Part shown: positions 1-9,621 of the stretch, piece by piece
Layout: every line of letters begins with the position of its first letter
Numbering within the stretch: the first letter of the stretch is position 1
Source: Paracoccus tibetensis
GTDB taxonomy: Bacteria > Pseudomonadota > Alphaproteobacteria > Rhodobacterales > Rhodobacteraceae
Assembly: GCF_900102505.1 (NCBI RefSeq)
Contig: NZ_FMVT01000003.1
Location: 62,001-126,000 of the forward strand
DNA: 64,000 nucleotides
Direction: 5' to 3'
The notes under the pieces: generated by a model
Seen by the model: the letters and a program-made list of their open reading frames with translations, nothing else
Told to the model about the DNA's origin: nothing
Database searches by the model: none
Position numbers and translations under genes: made by a program

Positions 1-75
1 GCTGCTGATCTGGTCGCGCGTCTCCCACGCGGCTTCGATGGCGGTCTCAAGGGCGGCGCGGTCGGCATGGGTCAT
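1..75 (-). CDS. dapD: DapD N-terminus (tetrahydrodipicolinate N-succinyltransferase), cut by window edge
   Basis: Only the first 25 codons lie in the window. The peptide begins MTHADRAALETAIEAAWETR, which resembles the N-terminus of alphaproteobacterial 2,3,4,5-tetrahydropyridine-2,6-dicarboxylate N-succinyltransferase, with its LEXAIEAAWEXRD opening. That enzyme succinylates tetrahydrodipicolinate in the cytosolic lysine/diaminopimelate pathway. The start is the ATG at 75-73. The gene is divergent from the LOG-family gene at 177, so the roughly 100 bp between them should hold both promoters. The call rests on a short stretch and on family memory; the rest of the gene is outside the window. 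Confidence 0.72.
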   Translation of the reverse strand, partial: MTHADRAALETAIEAAWETRDQISS

Positions 76-176
76 GGCGGGTGTTCCTCGGATTGTCGCT
101 GCGGGTGGAAACTCGTCTCGGGGCGCTATAAGCCGGGGGAACAGGCCGCGCAATGCGCCGATCCTTGAGGGCATCG

Positions 177-1010
177 ATGACCGACCAGACCGCCGACGAC
201 GACCGCGCCCATCCCCTGCCCGACAGCGAGGAGGACGCCGCCCGCGTCAGGCAGGTCCCCGACACGCCCCAGACCCGCGCGCCCTCCTACCGCCTCGCCT
301 TCACCGACCAGGATTTCCTGCTGCGTGAGGAGCTGCGCCCCGTCCGCCTGCAGCTGGAACTCTTGAAGCCGCAGATGGTGATGGACGAATACGGGATCGA
401 GTCGACCGTCGTGATGTTCGGCGGCGCCCGCATCCCCGCGCCCGAGGACGCGGCCACCGCCCGCACGCCCACGCTGGCCGGCCTCGCGCGCCATTACGAG
501 GAAGCCCGCATCTTCGCCCGCATGATGACCGAGCGCTGCATCGCTTCGCAAGGCCGCGAGTTCGTCATCTGCACCGGCGGCGGTCCCGGCGTCATGGAGG
601 CCGGCAACCTTGGCGCCAAGGAGGCCGGGGGCGTCTCGATCGGCCTTGGCATCGTCCTGCCGCACGAGCAGGCACCGAACGTCCATGTGACGCCGGATCT
701 CTGCTTCAACTTCCACTATTTTGCGATCCGGAAGATGCATTTCCTGATGCGTGCCCGCGTGATCACCGTTTTCCCCGGCGGCTTCGGCACGCTGGACGAG
801 CTGTTCGAGACGCTGACCCTGATCCAGACCGGCCGCATGGCGCGCATCCCGATCCTGCTTTTCGGCAAGGACTTCTGGACCAGCATCATCAACTGGGACG
901 CGCTGGCCGAGGCCGGCACGATCAGCCCCGAGGATCTGGAGCTGATCACCTATGTGGAAACGGCCGCCGAGGCCGTCGCCCTGATCGACGACTGGCCGGC
1001 GGCCTGCTGA
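177..1010 (+). CDS. LOG family protein (TIGR00730-like nucleotide phosphoribohydrolase)
   Basis: 277 residues. It carries the two family signatures: GGGPGVME at about residues 134-141 and PGGFGTLDE at about 200-208, the latter bearing the catalytic glutamate of LOG / 'lysine decarboxylase-like' proteins. These cleave ribose 5-phosphate from (cytokinin-type) nucleoside monophosphates; many are wrongly annotated as lysine decarboxylases. This longer version has about 70 extra N-terminal residues before the Rossmann core. The start at 177 is preferred over the in-frame ATG at 153 because TTGAGGG lies just upstream. It converges with rlmN, whose stop is 4 bp away. The true substrate cannot be read from sequence. 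Confidence 0.85.
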   Translation: MTDQTADDDRAHPLPDSEEDAARVRQVPDTPQTRAPSYRLAFTDQDFLLREELRPVRLQLELLKPQMVMDEYGIESTVVMFGGARIPAPEDAATARTPTLAGLARHYEEARIFARMMTERCIASQGREFVICTGGGPGVMEAGNLGAKEAGGVSIGLGIVLPHEQAPNVHVTPDLCFNFHYFAIRKMHFLMRARVITVFPGGFGTLDELFETLTLIQTGRMARIPILLFGKDFWTSIINWDALAEAGTISPEDLELITYVETAAEAVALIDDWPAAC

Positions 1011-1013
1011 GGC

Positions 1014-2213
1014 TCAGCCCGCCGCCTCGGCCGCGATCTGGGCGCGGGATTTCCGGCCGCGCTCGGTCTCGGACTTCAGCTGGCCGCAGGCGGCCATGAT
1101 GTCCTCGCCGCGCGGTGTGCGGATGGGGCTGGCATAGCCGGCCTTGTAGATGATGTCCGCAAAGGCACGGATCCGCTCCCAGCTCGAGCGCTTGTAGGGC
1201 GCGCCAGGCCATTCGTTGAACGGGATCAGGTTGATCTTGGCCGGGATGCCGCGGATCAGCTTGACCAGCCGGCGCGCATCCTCGTCGCTGTCGTTCACCC
1301 CGTCCAGCATCACGTATTCGAAGGTGATCCGCTCGCTGTTCGACAGCCGCGGATAGTCGCGCAGCGCCTCCAGCAGCACCTCGATGTTCCAGCGCTTGTT
1401 GATCGGCACCAGCCGGTCGCGGACCTCGTTGGTCGTCGCGTGGAAGCTGACCGCCAGCAGGCAGCCGATCTCTTCGGCCGTGCGCGCGATCTCGGGGACG
1501 ACGCCGCTGGTCGACAGGGTGATGCGCCGGCGCGACAGGCTCAGCCCCTCGCCGTCCATCACGACATGCATCGCGTCCCGCACCGCCTCGAAATTGTATA
1601 GTGGCTCGCCCATGCCCATCAGCACGACATTGCTGATCAGCCGCGTCTCGTCCTTGGGCGCGCCGGGCTTCGGCCATTCGCCCAGATCGTCGCGCGCCAG
1701 CATCAGCTGGCCGACGATCTCGCCCGCGGTGAGGTTCCGCACCAGCTTCTGCGTGCCGGTATGGCAGAAGGAACAGGTCAGCGTGCAGCCCACCTGGCTC
1801 GAGACACACAGCGTGCCGCGCCCTTCCTCGGGGATGTAGACCGCCTCGACCTCGTGCCCCCCGGCGATGCGCAGCAGGTACTTCCGCGTCCCGTCCTCGC
1901 TGACCTGACGCGTCACGACCTCGGGCAGCACGATCTCGAACCGCTCGGCCAGCAGGGCGCGGTAATCCTTGGCCAGGTTCGTCATCTGCGCGAAGTCGCG
2001 CACGCCCCAGTGATAGACCCACTGCCAGACCTGCCCGACGCGCATCTTGGCCTGCTTCTCGGGCGTGCCTGCCGCGATCAGCGCGTCGCGCAGCTGCGTG
2101 CGGGTCAGCCCGACGATGTTCACGCGGCCCCCTCGCGGAAGCTTGCGCGGGATCGTCAGCACGTCCTGCGTGATCGGCGCCGCGCCAGCGGCCTGCGGAG
2201 GAAGGGCGGTCAT
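1014..2213 (-). CDS. rlmN: 23S rRNA (adenine2503-C2)-methyltransferase RlmN
   Basis: 399-residue radical-SAM methyltransferase. RlmN methylates C2 of A2503 in 23S rRNA and A37 in some tRNAs, using a 4Fe-4S cluster and a methyl-cysteine intermediate. The cluster motif is CTLTCSFC (cysteines at about 143, 147, 150). A cysteine seven residues before it (about 136) and one near the C-terminus in IMAACGQL fit the two catalytic cysteines. [12 protein letters not shown] is the SAM-binding GMGEPL motif. The ATG at 2213 starts MTALPP; the upstream extension of the frame has no family character. It lies downstream of the IalB-like gene on the same strand, separated by a palindromic repeat. Confidence 0.95.
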   Translation of the reverse strand: MTALPPQAAGAAPITQDVLTIPRKLPRGGRVNIVGLTRTQLRDALIAAGTPEKQAKMRVGQVWQWVYHWGVRDFAQMTNLAKDYRALLAERFEIVLPEVVTRQVSEDGTRKYLLRIAGGHEVEAVYIPEEGRGTLCVSSQVGCTLTCSFCHTGTQKLVRNLTAGEIVGQLMLARDDLGEWPKPGAPKDETRLISNVVLMGMGEPLYNFEAVRDAMHVVMDGEGLSLSRRRITLSTSGVVPEIARTAEEIGCLLAVSFHATTNEVRDRLVPINKRWNIEVLLEALRDYPRLSNSERITFEYVMLDGVNDSDEDARRLVKLIRGIPAKINLIPFNEWPGAPYKRSSWERIRAFADIIYKAGYASPIRTPRGEDIMAACGQLKSETERGRKSRAQIAAEAAG

Positions 2214-2285
2214 GGGGACCCCGTCGGTTTTGCGGAAGACACGCAGATAAGCGAAACGGCGGCCGAAATCAACCGCCCGCCGCCC

Positions 2286-2353
2286 CATCTTCTGTGCCCA
2301 AATATCCCGGGGGAGTCGCGCCTCGCGCGACGGGGGCAGCGCCCCCTGCCCCG
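2286..2353 (-). repeat. Intergenic palindromic repeat, copy 1
   Basis: Read on the minus strand from the end of the IalB-like gene, it has two GC-rich hairpins (GGGGGC/GCCCCC and GTCGCGC/GCGCGAC), then CCCCCGGGATATTTGGGC and ACAGAAGATG. The same architecture recurs six more times in this window. It directly follows the 2355 stop, so it may act as a terminator or mRNA 3'-end stabiliser, but no T-run of classical length is present. Confidence 0.7.
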
Positions 2354-2354
2354 C

Positions 2355-2876
2355 TTACTGGCAGCGCTGCCGCGCGGTGTTCGTCGCGGCGGTGATCCCG
2401 GACAGGCTGAACGTGTCCTTCGTCGTCGTCCCGCGGGCCGAGCGGCCGGTCACGACCGCGCTGGAACCGGCGCGCAGCGCGCCCACCAGCGCCTCGTCGT
2501 CCGAGGGGCTGCCGGTCCAGGCGCTCTCGCCTTCGGTGAACAGGTTGAACTTGCGCCCGCCCACATCGACCTCGACCGTCGAATCCGGCGCGAAGGGATA
2601 GCCGCCGGTGAAGCTGACCTCGCCGTTCTGGCCGGGGCGATAGGCGACATAAAGGCGGATGTCGCCGCGCGCGACCTCGACCTGCTGGCCGCCGCGGGTG
2701 TTGATGGTCGAGCGCGGGGGCGAGACCGCCCAGCACTCGCGCGGGTTGTCGGCCGCGAAGACGGTCCAGTCTCCCTCGGTGGCGACGACATTGTTCGATT
2801 GCTGTGCCGCGGCTGTCCCGAGCCCGGCGATCAGGACGAGGCTTGCGCCAATTCCGCGCAGCGTGGTGGTCATCAT
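2355..2876 (-). CDS. Secreted IalB-family (invasion-associated locus B-like) protein
   Basis: 173 residues. There is a cleavable signal peptide: MMTTTLRGIGASLVLIAGLG followed by an AQQ-type cleavage region. The mature part begins with an EGDWTVFAADNPRECWAVSPP-type stretch, as in the IalB (invasion-associated locus B) family of periplasmic proteins common in Rhodobacteraceae. A second cysteine at the extreme C-terminus (RQRCQ) could pair with the N-terminal one in a disulfide. The molecular function of the family is not established. The start at 2876 follows a GGAGG site 7 bp upstream; the second ATG at 2873 is equally possible. Confidence 0.8.
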   Translation of the reverse strand: MMTTTLRGIGASLVLIAGLGTAAAQQSNNVVATEGDWTVFAADNPRECWAVSPPRSTINTRGGQQVEVARGDIRLYVAYRPGQNGEVSFTGGYPFAPDSTVEVDVGGRKFNLFTEGESAWTGSPSDDEALVGALRAGSSAVVTGRSARGTTTKDTFSLSGITAATNTARQRCQ

Positions 2877-3054
2877 GCTCTGGCCTCCTGCCATTCACTT
2901 TCGCCGTTCCGCCCGGCGTTCTTCCCGATTGCTGTGGTCTTTTCAACCGTCTCTCGTCAGGATAGCGAAAATCGCCCGGCACGGAAGGTGGCGCGCGCAC
3001 AATCGCGCAAATGTCAGCCCCGCGCAGGGGCCGGCCGGGCAGCGGAGGGACCAG

Positions 3055-4038
3055 ATGCGATCGGCAGCCATGATCGAGCTGTGGCGCGGCGGAATGCGCG
3101 AGAGCCTGCATTGCGGCCACGCCGTCATCTGCGACCGGCAAGGCGTCGTCGAGGCCTGGGGCGTTCCCGGCACCGTCATCTTCCCGCGCTCCTCGGCCAA
3201 GATGATCCAAGCGCTGCCCCTGGTGGAGAGCGGGGCGGCGGACGCGGCCGGGCTGACCGACCGCCAGTTGGCGCTGGCCTGCGCCAGCCATTCCGGCGCC
3301 CGCATCCATGTCGAGACGGTGGGGCGCTGGCTGGACGGGCTGGGCCTGTCCGAGGCCGACCTGCGCTGCGGCACGCACATGCCGCAGGACCGGGACGAGA
3401 ACCGCCGCCTGACCTGCGGCGGGGAGAGCCCCTGCCAGATCCACAACAACTGCTCGGGCAAGCATGCGGGTTTCCTGACGCTGAACCGCCATCTGAACGG
3501 CGGGCCGGAATACGAGCAGCCCGACCATCCCGTGCAGCAGGCCGCCAAGGCCGCCTTCGAGGACGTCACCGGCGAGACGAGCCCCGGCTTCGGCGTCGAC
3601 GGCTGCTCGGCCCCCAACTGGGCCTGCACACTCGAGGGGCTGGGCCGGGCAATGGCATGTTTCGCCGCGCCCGGCGCGGGGCGGCGCGGTCAGGCGATGC
3701 GGCGCCTCACCGATGCGATGCGCGCCCATCCCGACCTCGTCGCGGGCGAGGGGCGCGCCTGCACGCGGCTGATGCGCGCCGCGCCCGAGGCCGCCCTGAA
3801 GACGGGGGCCGAGGCAGTCTTCGTCGGCATCCTGCCGGCGCGCGGCCTCGGGATCGCGCTGAAGATCGCGGATGGCGCCACGCGAGCCAGCGAGGCGGCA
3901 GTGACGGCGCTGCTGGTCCATCTGGGCGTCCTGCAGCCGGGCGATCCGGTCGTCGGCCAGTTCCTGCCCGACCCTATCCGCAACTGGCGCGGCCTCGCGA
4001 CGGGCCGGCTCGGCGCTGCACCCGGCTTTCCGCGCTAG
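3055..4038 (+). CDS. Asparaginase, Rhizobium etli-type (asparaginase_II family)
   Basis: 327 residues. This is the asparaginase class unrelated to E. coli AnsA/AnsB, typified by the R. etli enzymes, which hydrolyse L-asparagine to aspartate and ammonia. Two Ser/Cys-x-x-Lys pairs characteristic of the class are present: RSSAK (Ser46/Lys49) and NNCSGKHAGF (CSGK). CASHSG is also conserved. No signal peptide is seen, so it is cytosolic. The start ATG at 3055 follows CGGAGGG. It converges with the TauE-type exporter, 7 bp between stops. Some related proteins have unknown amidohydrolase substrates, so asparagine is probable rather than proven. Confidence 0.85.
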   Translation: MRSAAMIELWRGGMRESLHCGHAVICDRQGVVEAWGVPGTVIFPRSSAKMIQALPLVESGAADAAGLTDRQLALACASHSGARIHVETVGRWLDGLGLSEADLRCGTHMPQDRDENRRLTCGGESPCQIHNNCSGKHAGFLTLNRHLNGGPEYEQPDHPVQQAAKAAFEDVTGETSPGFGVDGCSAPNWACTLEGLGRAMACFAAPGAGRRGQAMRRLTDAMRAHPDLVAGEGRACTRLMRAAPEAALKTGAEAVFVGILPARGLGIALKIADGATRASEAAVTALLVHLGVLQPGDPVVGQFLPDPIRNWRGLATGRLGAAPGFPR

Positions 4039-4045
4039 GCGCGCC

Positions 4046-4813
4046 TCAGCCGCCCTGCAGCATCTGCCAGATGAGCCGCAGCGCCAGCGCCGTCGAGGTC
4101 ACGACCAGAAGCGGCTTGATCAGCCGCGCCCCGATCCTCGAGGCAAGCCGCGCGCCCAGCATCGCGCCCAGCACCTGCGCCAGCCCCATGCCGATCCCGA
4201 TCAGCCAGAGCGGCTTGCCGATCAGCGCGAAGGCCAGAAGGCCCCCGATGTTCGAGGCGAAGTTCAGCAGCTTGGTATGCGCCGTCGCCTTGAGGACCCC
4301 GTAGCCGGCAAGACTCACGAAGGCGATCATGTAGAAGGCCCCTGCCCCCGGCCCGATGAGCCCGTCGTAAAAGCCGATGAGCGGCACCGCCGTCGCCGCG
4401 AAGACGAGCGGCGAGAAGCGGCGCGTCCGGTCCAGATCGTCGAGGCCGGGCTTGACGGCGAAGAAGACCGCGATGGCGATCAGGACCACCGGCAGGACCA
4501 GCCGCAGCCCATCGGTCGGGATGCTGCTGACCAGCACCGCGCCGGCCGCCCCCGCCAGCCCCGCCACCAGCGCCGGCCGCCACTGGCTGCGCAGATCCAC
4601 GAGGCCGCGCGCGGCATAGCTGATCGCCGCCGTCGCCGCCCCGAAAGCGCCCTGCACCTTGTTCGTGGCCAGCGCCTGCGCGGGCGGGATGCCGGCCAGC
4701 ATCAGCGCCGGCACGGTGATCAGCCCGCCGCCGCCGGCGATGGCATCGACGAAGCCGGCGGCAAAGGCCGCGCCAAGCAGGAGAAGCGCGAGATCGAAGG
4801 TCAGCTCGAACAT
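4046..4813 (-). CDS. TauE/SafE (TSUP) family membrane exporter
   Basis: 255 residues, almost entirely hydrophobic, with about eight predicted membrane segments. The family hallmark is near the N-terminus, FVDAIAGGGGLITVPALMLA, repeated in degenerate form in the second half (GFYDGLIGPGAGAFYMIAF), as expected for the internal duplication of TSUP carriers. Members move sulfite, sulfoacetate, sulfolactate or other small anions; the substrate here cannot be assigned. The start at 4813 gives MFELTFDLALL; the extra N-terminal residues of the longer frame overlap a repeat and are not credible. It is downstream of serB on the same strand. Confidence 0.88.
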   Translation of the reverse strand: MFELTFDLALLLLGAAFAAGFVDAIAGGGGLITVPALMLAGIPPAQALATNKVQGAFGAATAAISYAARGLVDLRSQWRPALVAGLAGAAGAVLVSSIPTDGLRLVLPVVLIAIAVFFAVKPGLDDLDRTRRFSPLVFAATAVPLIGFYDGLIGPGAGAFYMIAFVSLAGYGVLKATAHTKLLNFASNIGGLLAFALIGKPLWLIGIGMGLAQVLGAMLGARLASRIGARLIKPLLVVTSTALALRLIWQMLQGG

Positions 4814-4852
4814 GTGGGGGTTGCCTTTCCGGGGCCGTCGCCGTGGGGGTTT

Positions 4853-4894
4853 CACACCCCCACACCCCCGTGAGATATTTTTGCACAGAAGATG
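4853..4894 (+). repeat. Intergenic palindromic repeat, copy 2
   Basis: A GTGGGGG/CCCCCAC hairpin is followed by ACCCCCGTGAGATATTTTTG and CACAGAAGATG. It lies between serB and the TauE-type gene, both on the minus strand, and is inverted relative to their transcription. It shares its core with the other copies. Confidence 0.7.
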
Positions 4895-4901
4895 GGAACG
4901 G

Positions 4902-5768
4902 TCAGGCGGCGAATTCCTCGGCGCGATAGCCTTGCAGGTAGAGAAGCGCGGTCAGATCGCCGTGGTTGATGCGGATAGGGGCCTGCGCGGCGACGGCCGG
5001 TTTGGCGTGCAGCGCGACGCCGGTGCCGGCGAGTTGGATCATGCCCAGATCGTTCGCGCCGTCGCCCACCGCGATCGCATCGGCCGGCGTGGTGCCGAGG
5101 CGGGCGGCGATCTCCTCCAGCGCCTCGATCTTGGCCTCGCGGCCGAGGATGGGCGGGATGACATGGCCGGTCAGCGTGTCTTCGACGATCTCGAGGCTGT
5201 TGGCGCGGTGCTCGTGAAAGCCGAGCTGGTCCGAGACCATCTGCGTGAAGGCGGTGAAGCCGCCCGAGACAAGCGCCGTATGGGCGCCATGGGCGCGCAT
5301 GGTGGCCAGAAGCGCGCGGCCGCCGGGGGCGAGGGTGATGCGGTGGGCCATCACCTCGGCGATGGTGCTGGCGGGCAGGCCGGCCAGCAGGGTGACGCGC
5401 TCGATCAGGGCCTCGCGGAAGTTCAGCTCTCCGTTCATGGCGCGGGCGGTGATGGATGCGACGCGGGGGCCGACGCCGGCGAGGTCCGCCAGCTCGTCGA
5501 TACATTCCTGCTGGATCATGGTCGAATCCATGTCCGCGATCAGGATGCGCTTGCGGCGGTTCCCGCTCGGCTGGAGGGCGAGGTCGATGTTCTGGCGCTG
5601 GAGACTGACCCAGAGGGCCTCCTCGCCGTCCGGGCGGGCTGGCAGGTCGAACTCGGCGGCGCGGCCGGGGGCGAGCCAGCGGAAGGCGGTGCCGCCCAGC
5701 TGCTGCGCCAGCGCGGCCGGCAGGTCCCGGGGCAGGTCGGCGGCGGCGATGAGGGTGGCGGTGAACAT
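4902..5768 (-). CDS. serB: Phosphoserine phosphatase SerB
   Basis: 288 residues. A HAD-family phosphatase releasing serine from phosphoserine, the last step of serine synthesis. The HAD motifs are in order: IADMDSTMI (nucleophile Asp79, acid/base Asp81), SGGFTAFT, a lysine in REAKIE, and GDGANDLGM near residue 235. The first ~70 residues form the regulatory N-terminal domain seen in many proteobacterial SerB proteins. It is divergent from serC-serA (start-to-start distance about 130 bp), so all three genes of the phosphorylated serine pathway are side by side. Confidence 0.95.
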   Translation of the reverse strand: MFTATLIAAADLPRDLPAALAQQLGGTAFRWLAPGRAAEFDLPARPDGEEALWVSLQRQNIDLALQPSGNRRKRILIADMDSTMIQQECIDELADLAGVGPRVASITARAMNGELNFREALIERVTLLAGLPASTIAEVMAHRITLAPGGRALLATMRAHGAHTALVSGGFTAFTQMVSDQLGFHEHRANSLEIVEDTLTGHVIPPILGREAKIEALEEIAARLGTTPADAIAVGDGANDLGMIQLAGTGVALHAKPAVAAQAPIRINHGDLTALLYLQGYRAEEFAA

Positions 5769-5823
5769 GGCGGCTCCTGCGGCGGGTCCGGCTCGGTCTA
5801 GGCCAAAGATTTTTCTTGCGCCA

Positions 5824-5898
5824 GAGGCGGCGGGGCATTACCTCCGGCGGCGGGACACCCCTCCCCAACGAGGGGCTTTTGGCTGGAAGGCTGAGCAC
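5824..5898 (+). promoter_or_regulatory. Candidate serC leader RNA (alphaproteobacterial serC-serA element)
   Basis: The stretch before serC contains a GC-rich segment with GAGG/CCTC pairing, then a hairpin CCCCTC (5858-5863) / GAGGGG (5870-5875). A last short stem follows, CTTTT (5876-5880) against GAAGG (5886-5890), whose 3' arm is the serC Shine-Dalgarno sequence. A known family, the serC leader upstream of alphaproteobacterial serC-serA operons, is described as having its final stem over the ribosome-binding site. Position and layout fit, but I could not align it to the covariance model. Confidence 0.55.
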
Positions 5899-7044
<1,146 letters not shown>

Positions 7045-7053
7045 TCGGCGTTG

Positions 7054-7098
7054 CCGGGGGCCAGCCCCCGGACCCCCGGGATATTTGACGACCAAAGC
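7054..7098 (+). repeat. Intergenic palindromic repeat, copy 3
   Basis: CCGGGGGCCAGCCCCCGG hairpin, then ACCCCCGGGATATTTG and ACCAAAG. It sits between serC and serA in the same direction, right after the serC stop. It may set the relative amounts of the serC and serA messages. Confidence 0.7.
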
Positions 7099-7154
7099 AG
7101 GAGATGCGTTCCGCGTGGCCACGGGCCCGGACGCTTTGCACAAGGATGAATGAC

Positions 7155-8744
7155 ATGCCGAAGGTTCTCGTCTCCGACAAGCTGTCGGAAACCGCCGTCC
7201 AGATCTTCCGCGATCGCGGGGTCGAGGTGGACTACATGCCCGATCTGGGCAAGGACAAGGAGAAGCTGGCCGAGATCATCGGGCAGTATGACGGGCTGGC
7301 CATCCGGTCCGCGACCAAGGTGACCGAGAAGCTGCTGGAGCGCGCGGGTAACCTGAAGGTCATCGGCCGGGCCGGGATCGGGGTCGACAACGTGGACATC
7401 CCGGCGGCCAGCAAGAAGGGCGTCATCGTGATGAACACGCCCTTCGGCAACAGCGTGACCACGGCCGAGCACGCCATCGCGATGATGTTCGCGGTCGCGC
7501 GCCAGCTGCCCGAGGCGAGCGTCTCGACCCATGCCGGGAAGTGGGAGAAGAACCGCTTCATGGGCGTGGAGCTGTTCAACAAGACCCTCGGCGTGATCGG
7601 GGCGGGCAATATCGGCTCGATCGTGATCGACCGCGCGCTCGGGCTGCACATGAAGGTGCTGGCCTATGACCCCTTCCTCTCCGAGGAGCGGGCGAAGGAG
7701 CTGGGCGTCACTAAGGTCGAGTTGGACGACCTGCTGGGCCGCGCGGACTTCATCACCTTCCACGTGCCGCTGACCGAGAAGACCCGCAACCTGCTGTCCC
7801 GCGAGGCGATCGCCCGGCTGAAGCCGGGCGTCCGGATCATCAACTGCGCCCGCGGCGGGCTGGTCGACGAGGAGGCGCTGGCCGAGGCGCTGAAGGACGG
7901 GCGCGTCGCCGGCGCGGCCTTCGACGTCTTCGCGGTCGAGCCGGCGACGGAGAGCCCGCTCTTCAACCTGCCGAACGTGGTGGTGACGCCGCACCTTGGC
8001 GCCGCGACGACGGAGGCGCAGGAGAACGTCGCCCTGCAGGTGGCCGAGCAGATGTCGGACTACCTGCTGACGGGGGCGGTGCAGAACGCGCTGAACATGC
8101 CCTCGGTCACGGCCGAGGAGGCCGCGGTCATGGGCCCGTGGATCAAGCTGGCCGGGCATCTGGGCGCCTTCGTGGGGCAGATGACGGACGAGCCGATCAA
8201 GGCGATCAACGTCCTCTATGACGGGGTCGTCGCCGAGATGAACCTGAACGCGCTGAACGCGGCGGTCATCGCCGGGGTGATGAAGGCCAGCAACCCGGAT
8301 GTGAACATGGTCTCGGCGCCCGTCATGGCCAAGGAGCGGGGCGTGCAGATCTCGACCACGACGCAGGACAAGGCCGGCGTCTTCGAGGGCTACATCAAGC
8401 TGACCGTGGTCACCGAAAAGCGCGAGCGGTCGATCGCCGGCACGGTCTTCAGCGACGGCAAGCCGCGCTTCATCCAGATCCGGGGCATCAATGTCGATGC
8501 CGAGGTGGGCCAGCACATGCTCTATACCCGCAACAAGGACGTGCCGGGGGTGATCGGCGCGCTCGGGATGACGCTTGGCGACCTGGGGGTGAACATCGCG
8601 AACTTCACGCTCGGCCGCTCGGCCAATGGCGGGGACGCGATCGCCATCCTCTATCTGGACGAGGCGCTGGACGAGGCGGCGCTCGAGGCGCTGCGGGCGA
8701 CGCAGAAGTTCCTGCAGATCCGCCCGCTTCAGTTCGAGATGTGA
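7155..8744 (+). CDS. serA: D-3-phosphoglycerate dehydrogenase SerA (long form)
   Basis: 529 residues. An NAD-dependent enzyme that oxidises 3-phosphoglycerate and commits carbon to serine. An N-terminal catalytic domain is split around the Rossmann fold, which has LGVIGAGNIGSIV near residue 145. Catalytic Arg and Glu are in the INCARGGLVDEEAL and DVFAVEP segments and the His in VVTPHLGAAT. The extra C-terminal part has an intervening domain and an ACT-like domain (KDVPGVIGALGMTLGDLGVN) typical of long-form enzymes. The start at 7155 (MPKVLVSDKLSE) has AAGGA 8 bp upstream; the ATG at 7146 lacks a good site. Confidence 0.95.
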   Translation: MPKVLVSDKLSETAVQIFRDRGVEVDYMPDLGKDKEKLAEIIGQYDGLAIRSATKVTEKLLERAGNLKVIGRAGIGVDNVDIPAASKKGVIVMNTPFGNSVTTAEHAIAMMFAVARQLPEASVSTHAGKWEKNRFMGVELFNKTLGVIGAGNIGSIVIDRALGLHMKVLAYDPFLSEERAKELGVTKVELDDLLGRADFITFHVPLTEKTRNLLSREAIARLKPGVRIINCARGGLVDEEALAEALKDGRVAGAAFDVFAVEPATESPLFNLPNVVVTPHLGAATTEAQENVALQVAEQMSDYLLTGAVQNALNMPSVTAEEAAVMGPWIKLAGHLGAFVGQMTDEPIKAINVLYDGVVAEMNLNALNAAVIAGVMKASNPDVNMVSAPVMAKERGVQISTTTQDKAGVFEGYIKLTVVTEKRERSIAGTVFSDGKPRFIQIRGINVDAEVGQHMLYTRNKDVPGVIGALGMTLGDLGVNIANFTLGRSANGGDAIAILYLDEALDEAALEALRATQKFLQIRPLQFEM

Positions 8745-8755
8745 CCCAGAGGGCT

Positions 8756-8775
8756 GGGCGCCGCTGGTGGCGCCC
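8756..8775 (+). terminator. Stem-loop after serA
   Basis: GGGCGCC / GGCGCCC, a perfect 7-bp stem with a 6-nt loop, 11 bp after the serA stop. There is no T-run, so it may be a 3'-end stabiliser or a Rho-associated structure rather than an intrinsic terminator. Confidence 0.4.
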
Positions 8776-8806
8776 GGCTGCGGGTGGGGAAGGACAGGGG
8801 CGGCGC

Positions 8807-9607
8807 ATGACCCTTTACGCGATCGGTGACATCCACGGCCATCTCGAGCAGCTGCGCGCGGCACATGAGCGGGTCTTCCGCGACGGCGGGCGGGACGCGC
8901 TGATCGTCCATGTCGGCGATCTCATCGACCGGGGGCCCGATTCGCGCGGGGTGGTGGAGCATCTTCTGCGCGGCCAGACCGAGGGGCGGCCCTGGATCGT
9001 CGTGCGCGGCAACCATGACCGCTTTCTTCCCGCGCTGGCGGCGCGGCCGGACTGGACCGATCCCGGCCTCAGCTCGGCCCGGCACTGGCTGGACCATCCC
9101 GGGCTCGGCGCGGCCGAGACGCTGCGCTCCTACGGGATCGACCCATCGCGGCCGCGTCACACCGTGGCCGACGAGGTCCGTCGCCGCGTGCCGGACGATC
9201 ACCTGCGCTTTCTGGCCGGGCTGCCGGCGTGGTTCCTGCATCCGCTGGCGCTGGTCGTGCATGCGGGGGTGCGGCCCGGCATCGACCTTCAGCGACAGGC
9301 CGAGGACGACCTCGTCTGGATCCGCGGCCCGTTCCTCGACCACGCGGGGTCGTTCGGGCCGCTTGTCGTGCACGGGCACACCGCGCTGGAGGGTGTCTGC
9401 CATCACGGCAACCGCGTGAACATCGATGGCGGGGCGGGCCACGGCCGCCCGCTCTGCGCCGTCGCGATCGAGGCCGGGGGCGTCCACCTGCTGACGGATG
9501 CGGGCCGGGTGCCGGTGACGCCGGGCGGCGGCCTCGTCTCGATGTGGACAGGGCCGTGGCAGGAGGCTAGAAGCCCTGCTGTATCCGGAAAGGGCACGAG
9601 GTCTTGA
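8807..9607 (+). CDS. PPP-type metallophosphoesterase (serine/threonine phosphatase / ApaH-like)
   Basis: 266 residues. The metal-binding motifs of the PPP superfamily are in order: GDIHGH at residues 7-12, GDLIDRGPDSRG near 40-51, RGNHDRF near 71-77, then VVHAGV and VVHGHT. Bacterial members dephosphorylate proteins or cleave diadenosine polyphosphates; the substrate cannot be told from sequence. The start at 8807 gives MTLYAIGDIHGH. Its last bases overlap the possible TTG start of hspQ, so the two may be cotranscribed. Confidence 0.88.
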   Translation: MTLYAIGDIHGHLEQLRAAHERVFRDGGRDALIVHVGDLIDRGPDSRGVVEHLLRGQTEGRPWIVVRGNHDRFLPALAARPDWTDPGLSSARHWLDHPGLGAAETLRSYGIDPSRPRHTVADEVRRRVPDDHLRFLAGLPAWFLHPLALVVHAGVRPGIDLQRQAEDDLVWIRGPFLDHAGSFGPLVVHGHTALEGVCHHGNRVNIDGGAGHGRPLCAVAIEAGGVHLLTDAGRVPVTPGGGLVSMWTGPWQEARSPAVSGKGTRS

Positions 9608-9621
9608 CGAGTTTGACAGCC

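Noticed and set aside
126..740. 204-codon open frame on the minus strand opposite the LOG-family gene
   Set aside because: High-GC shadow frame. The plus-strand frame carries the LOG motifs and a ribosome site; the minus frame has no recognisable domain.
1761..4304. 847-codon plus-strand frame
   Set aside because: It runs antisense through rlmN and the IalB-like gene and across the asparaginase in another frame. It has no family motifs and is rich in Arg/Gly/Pro, as expected of GC-rich shadow translation.
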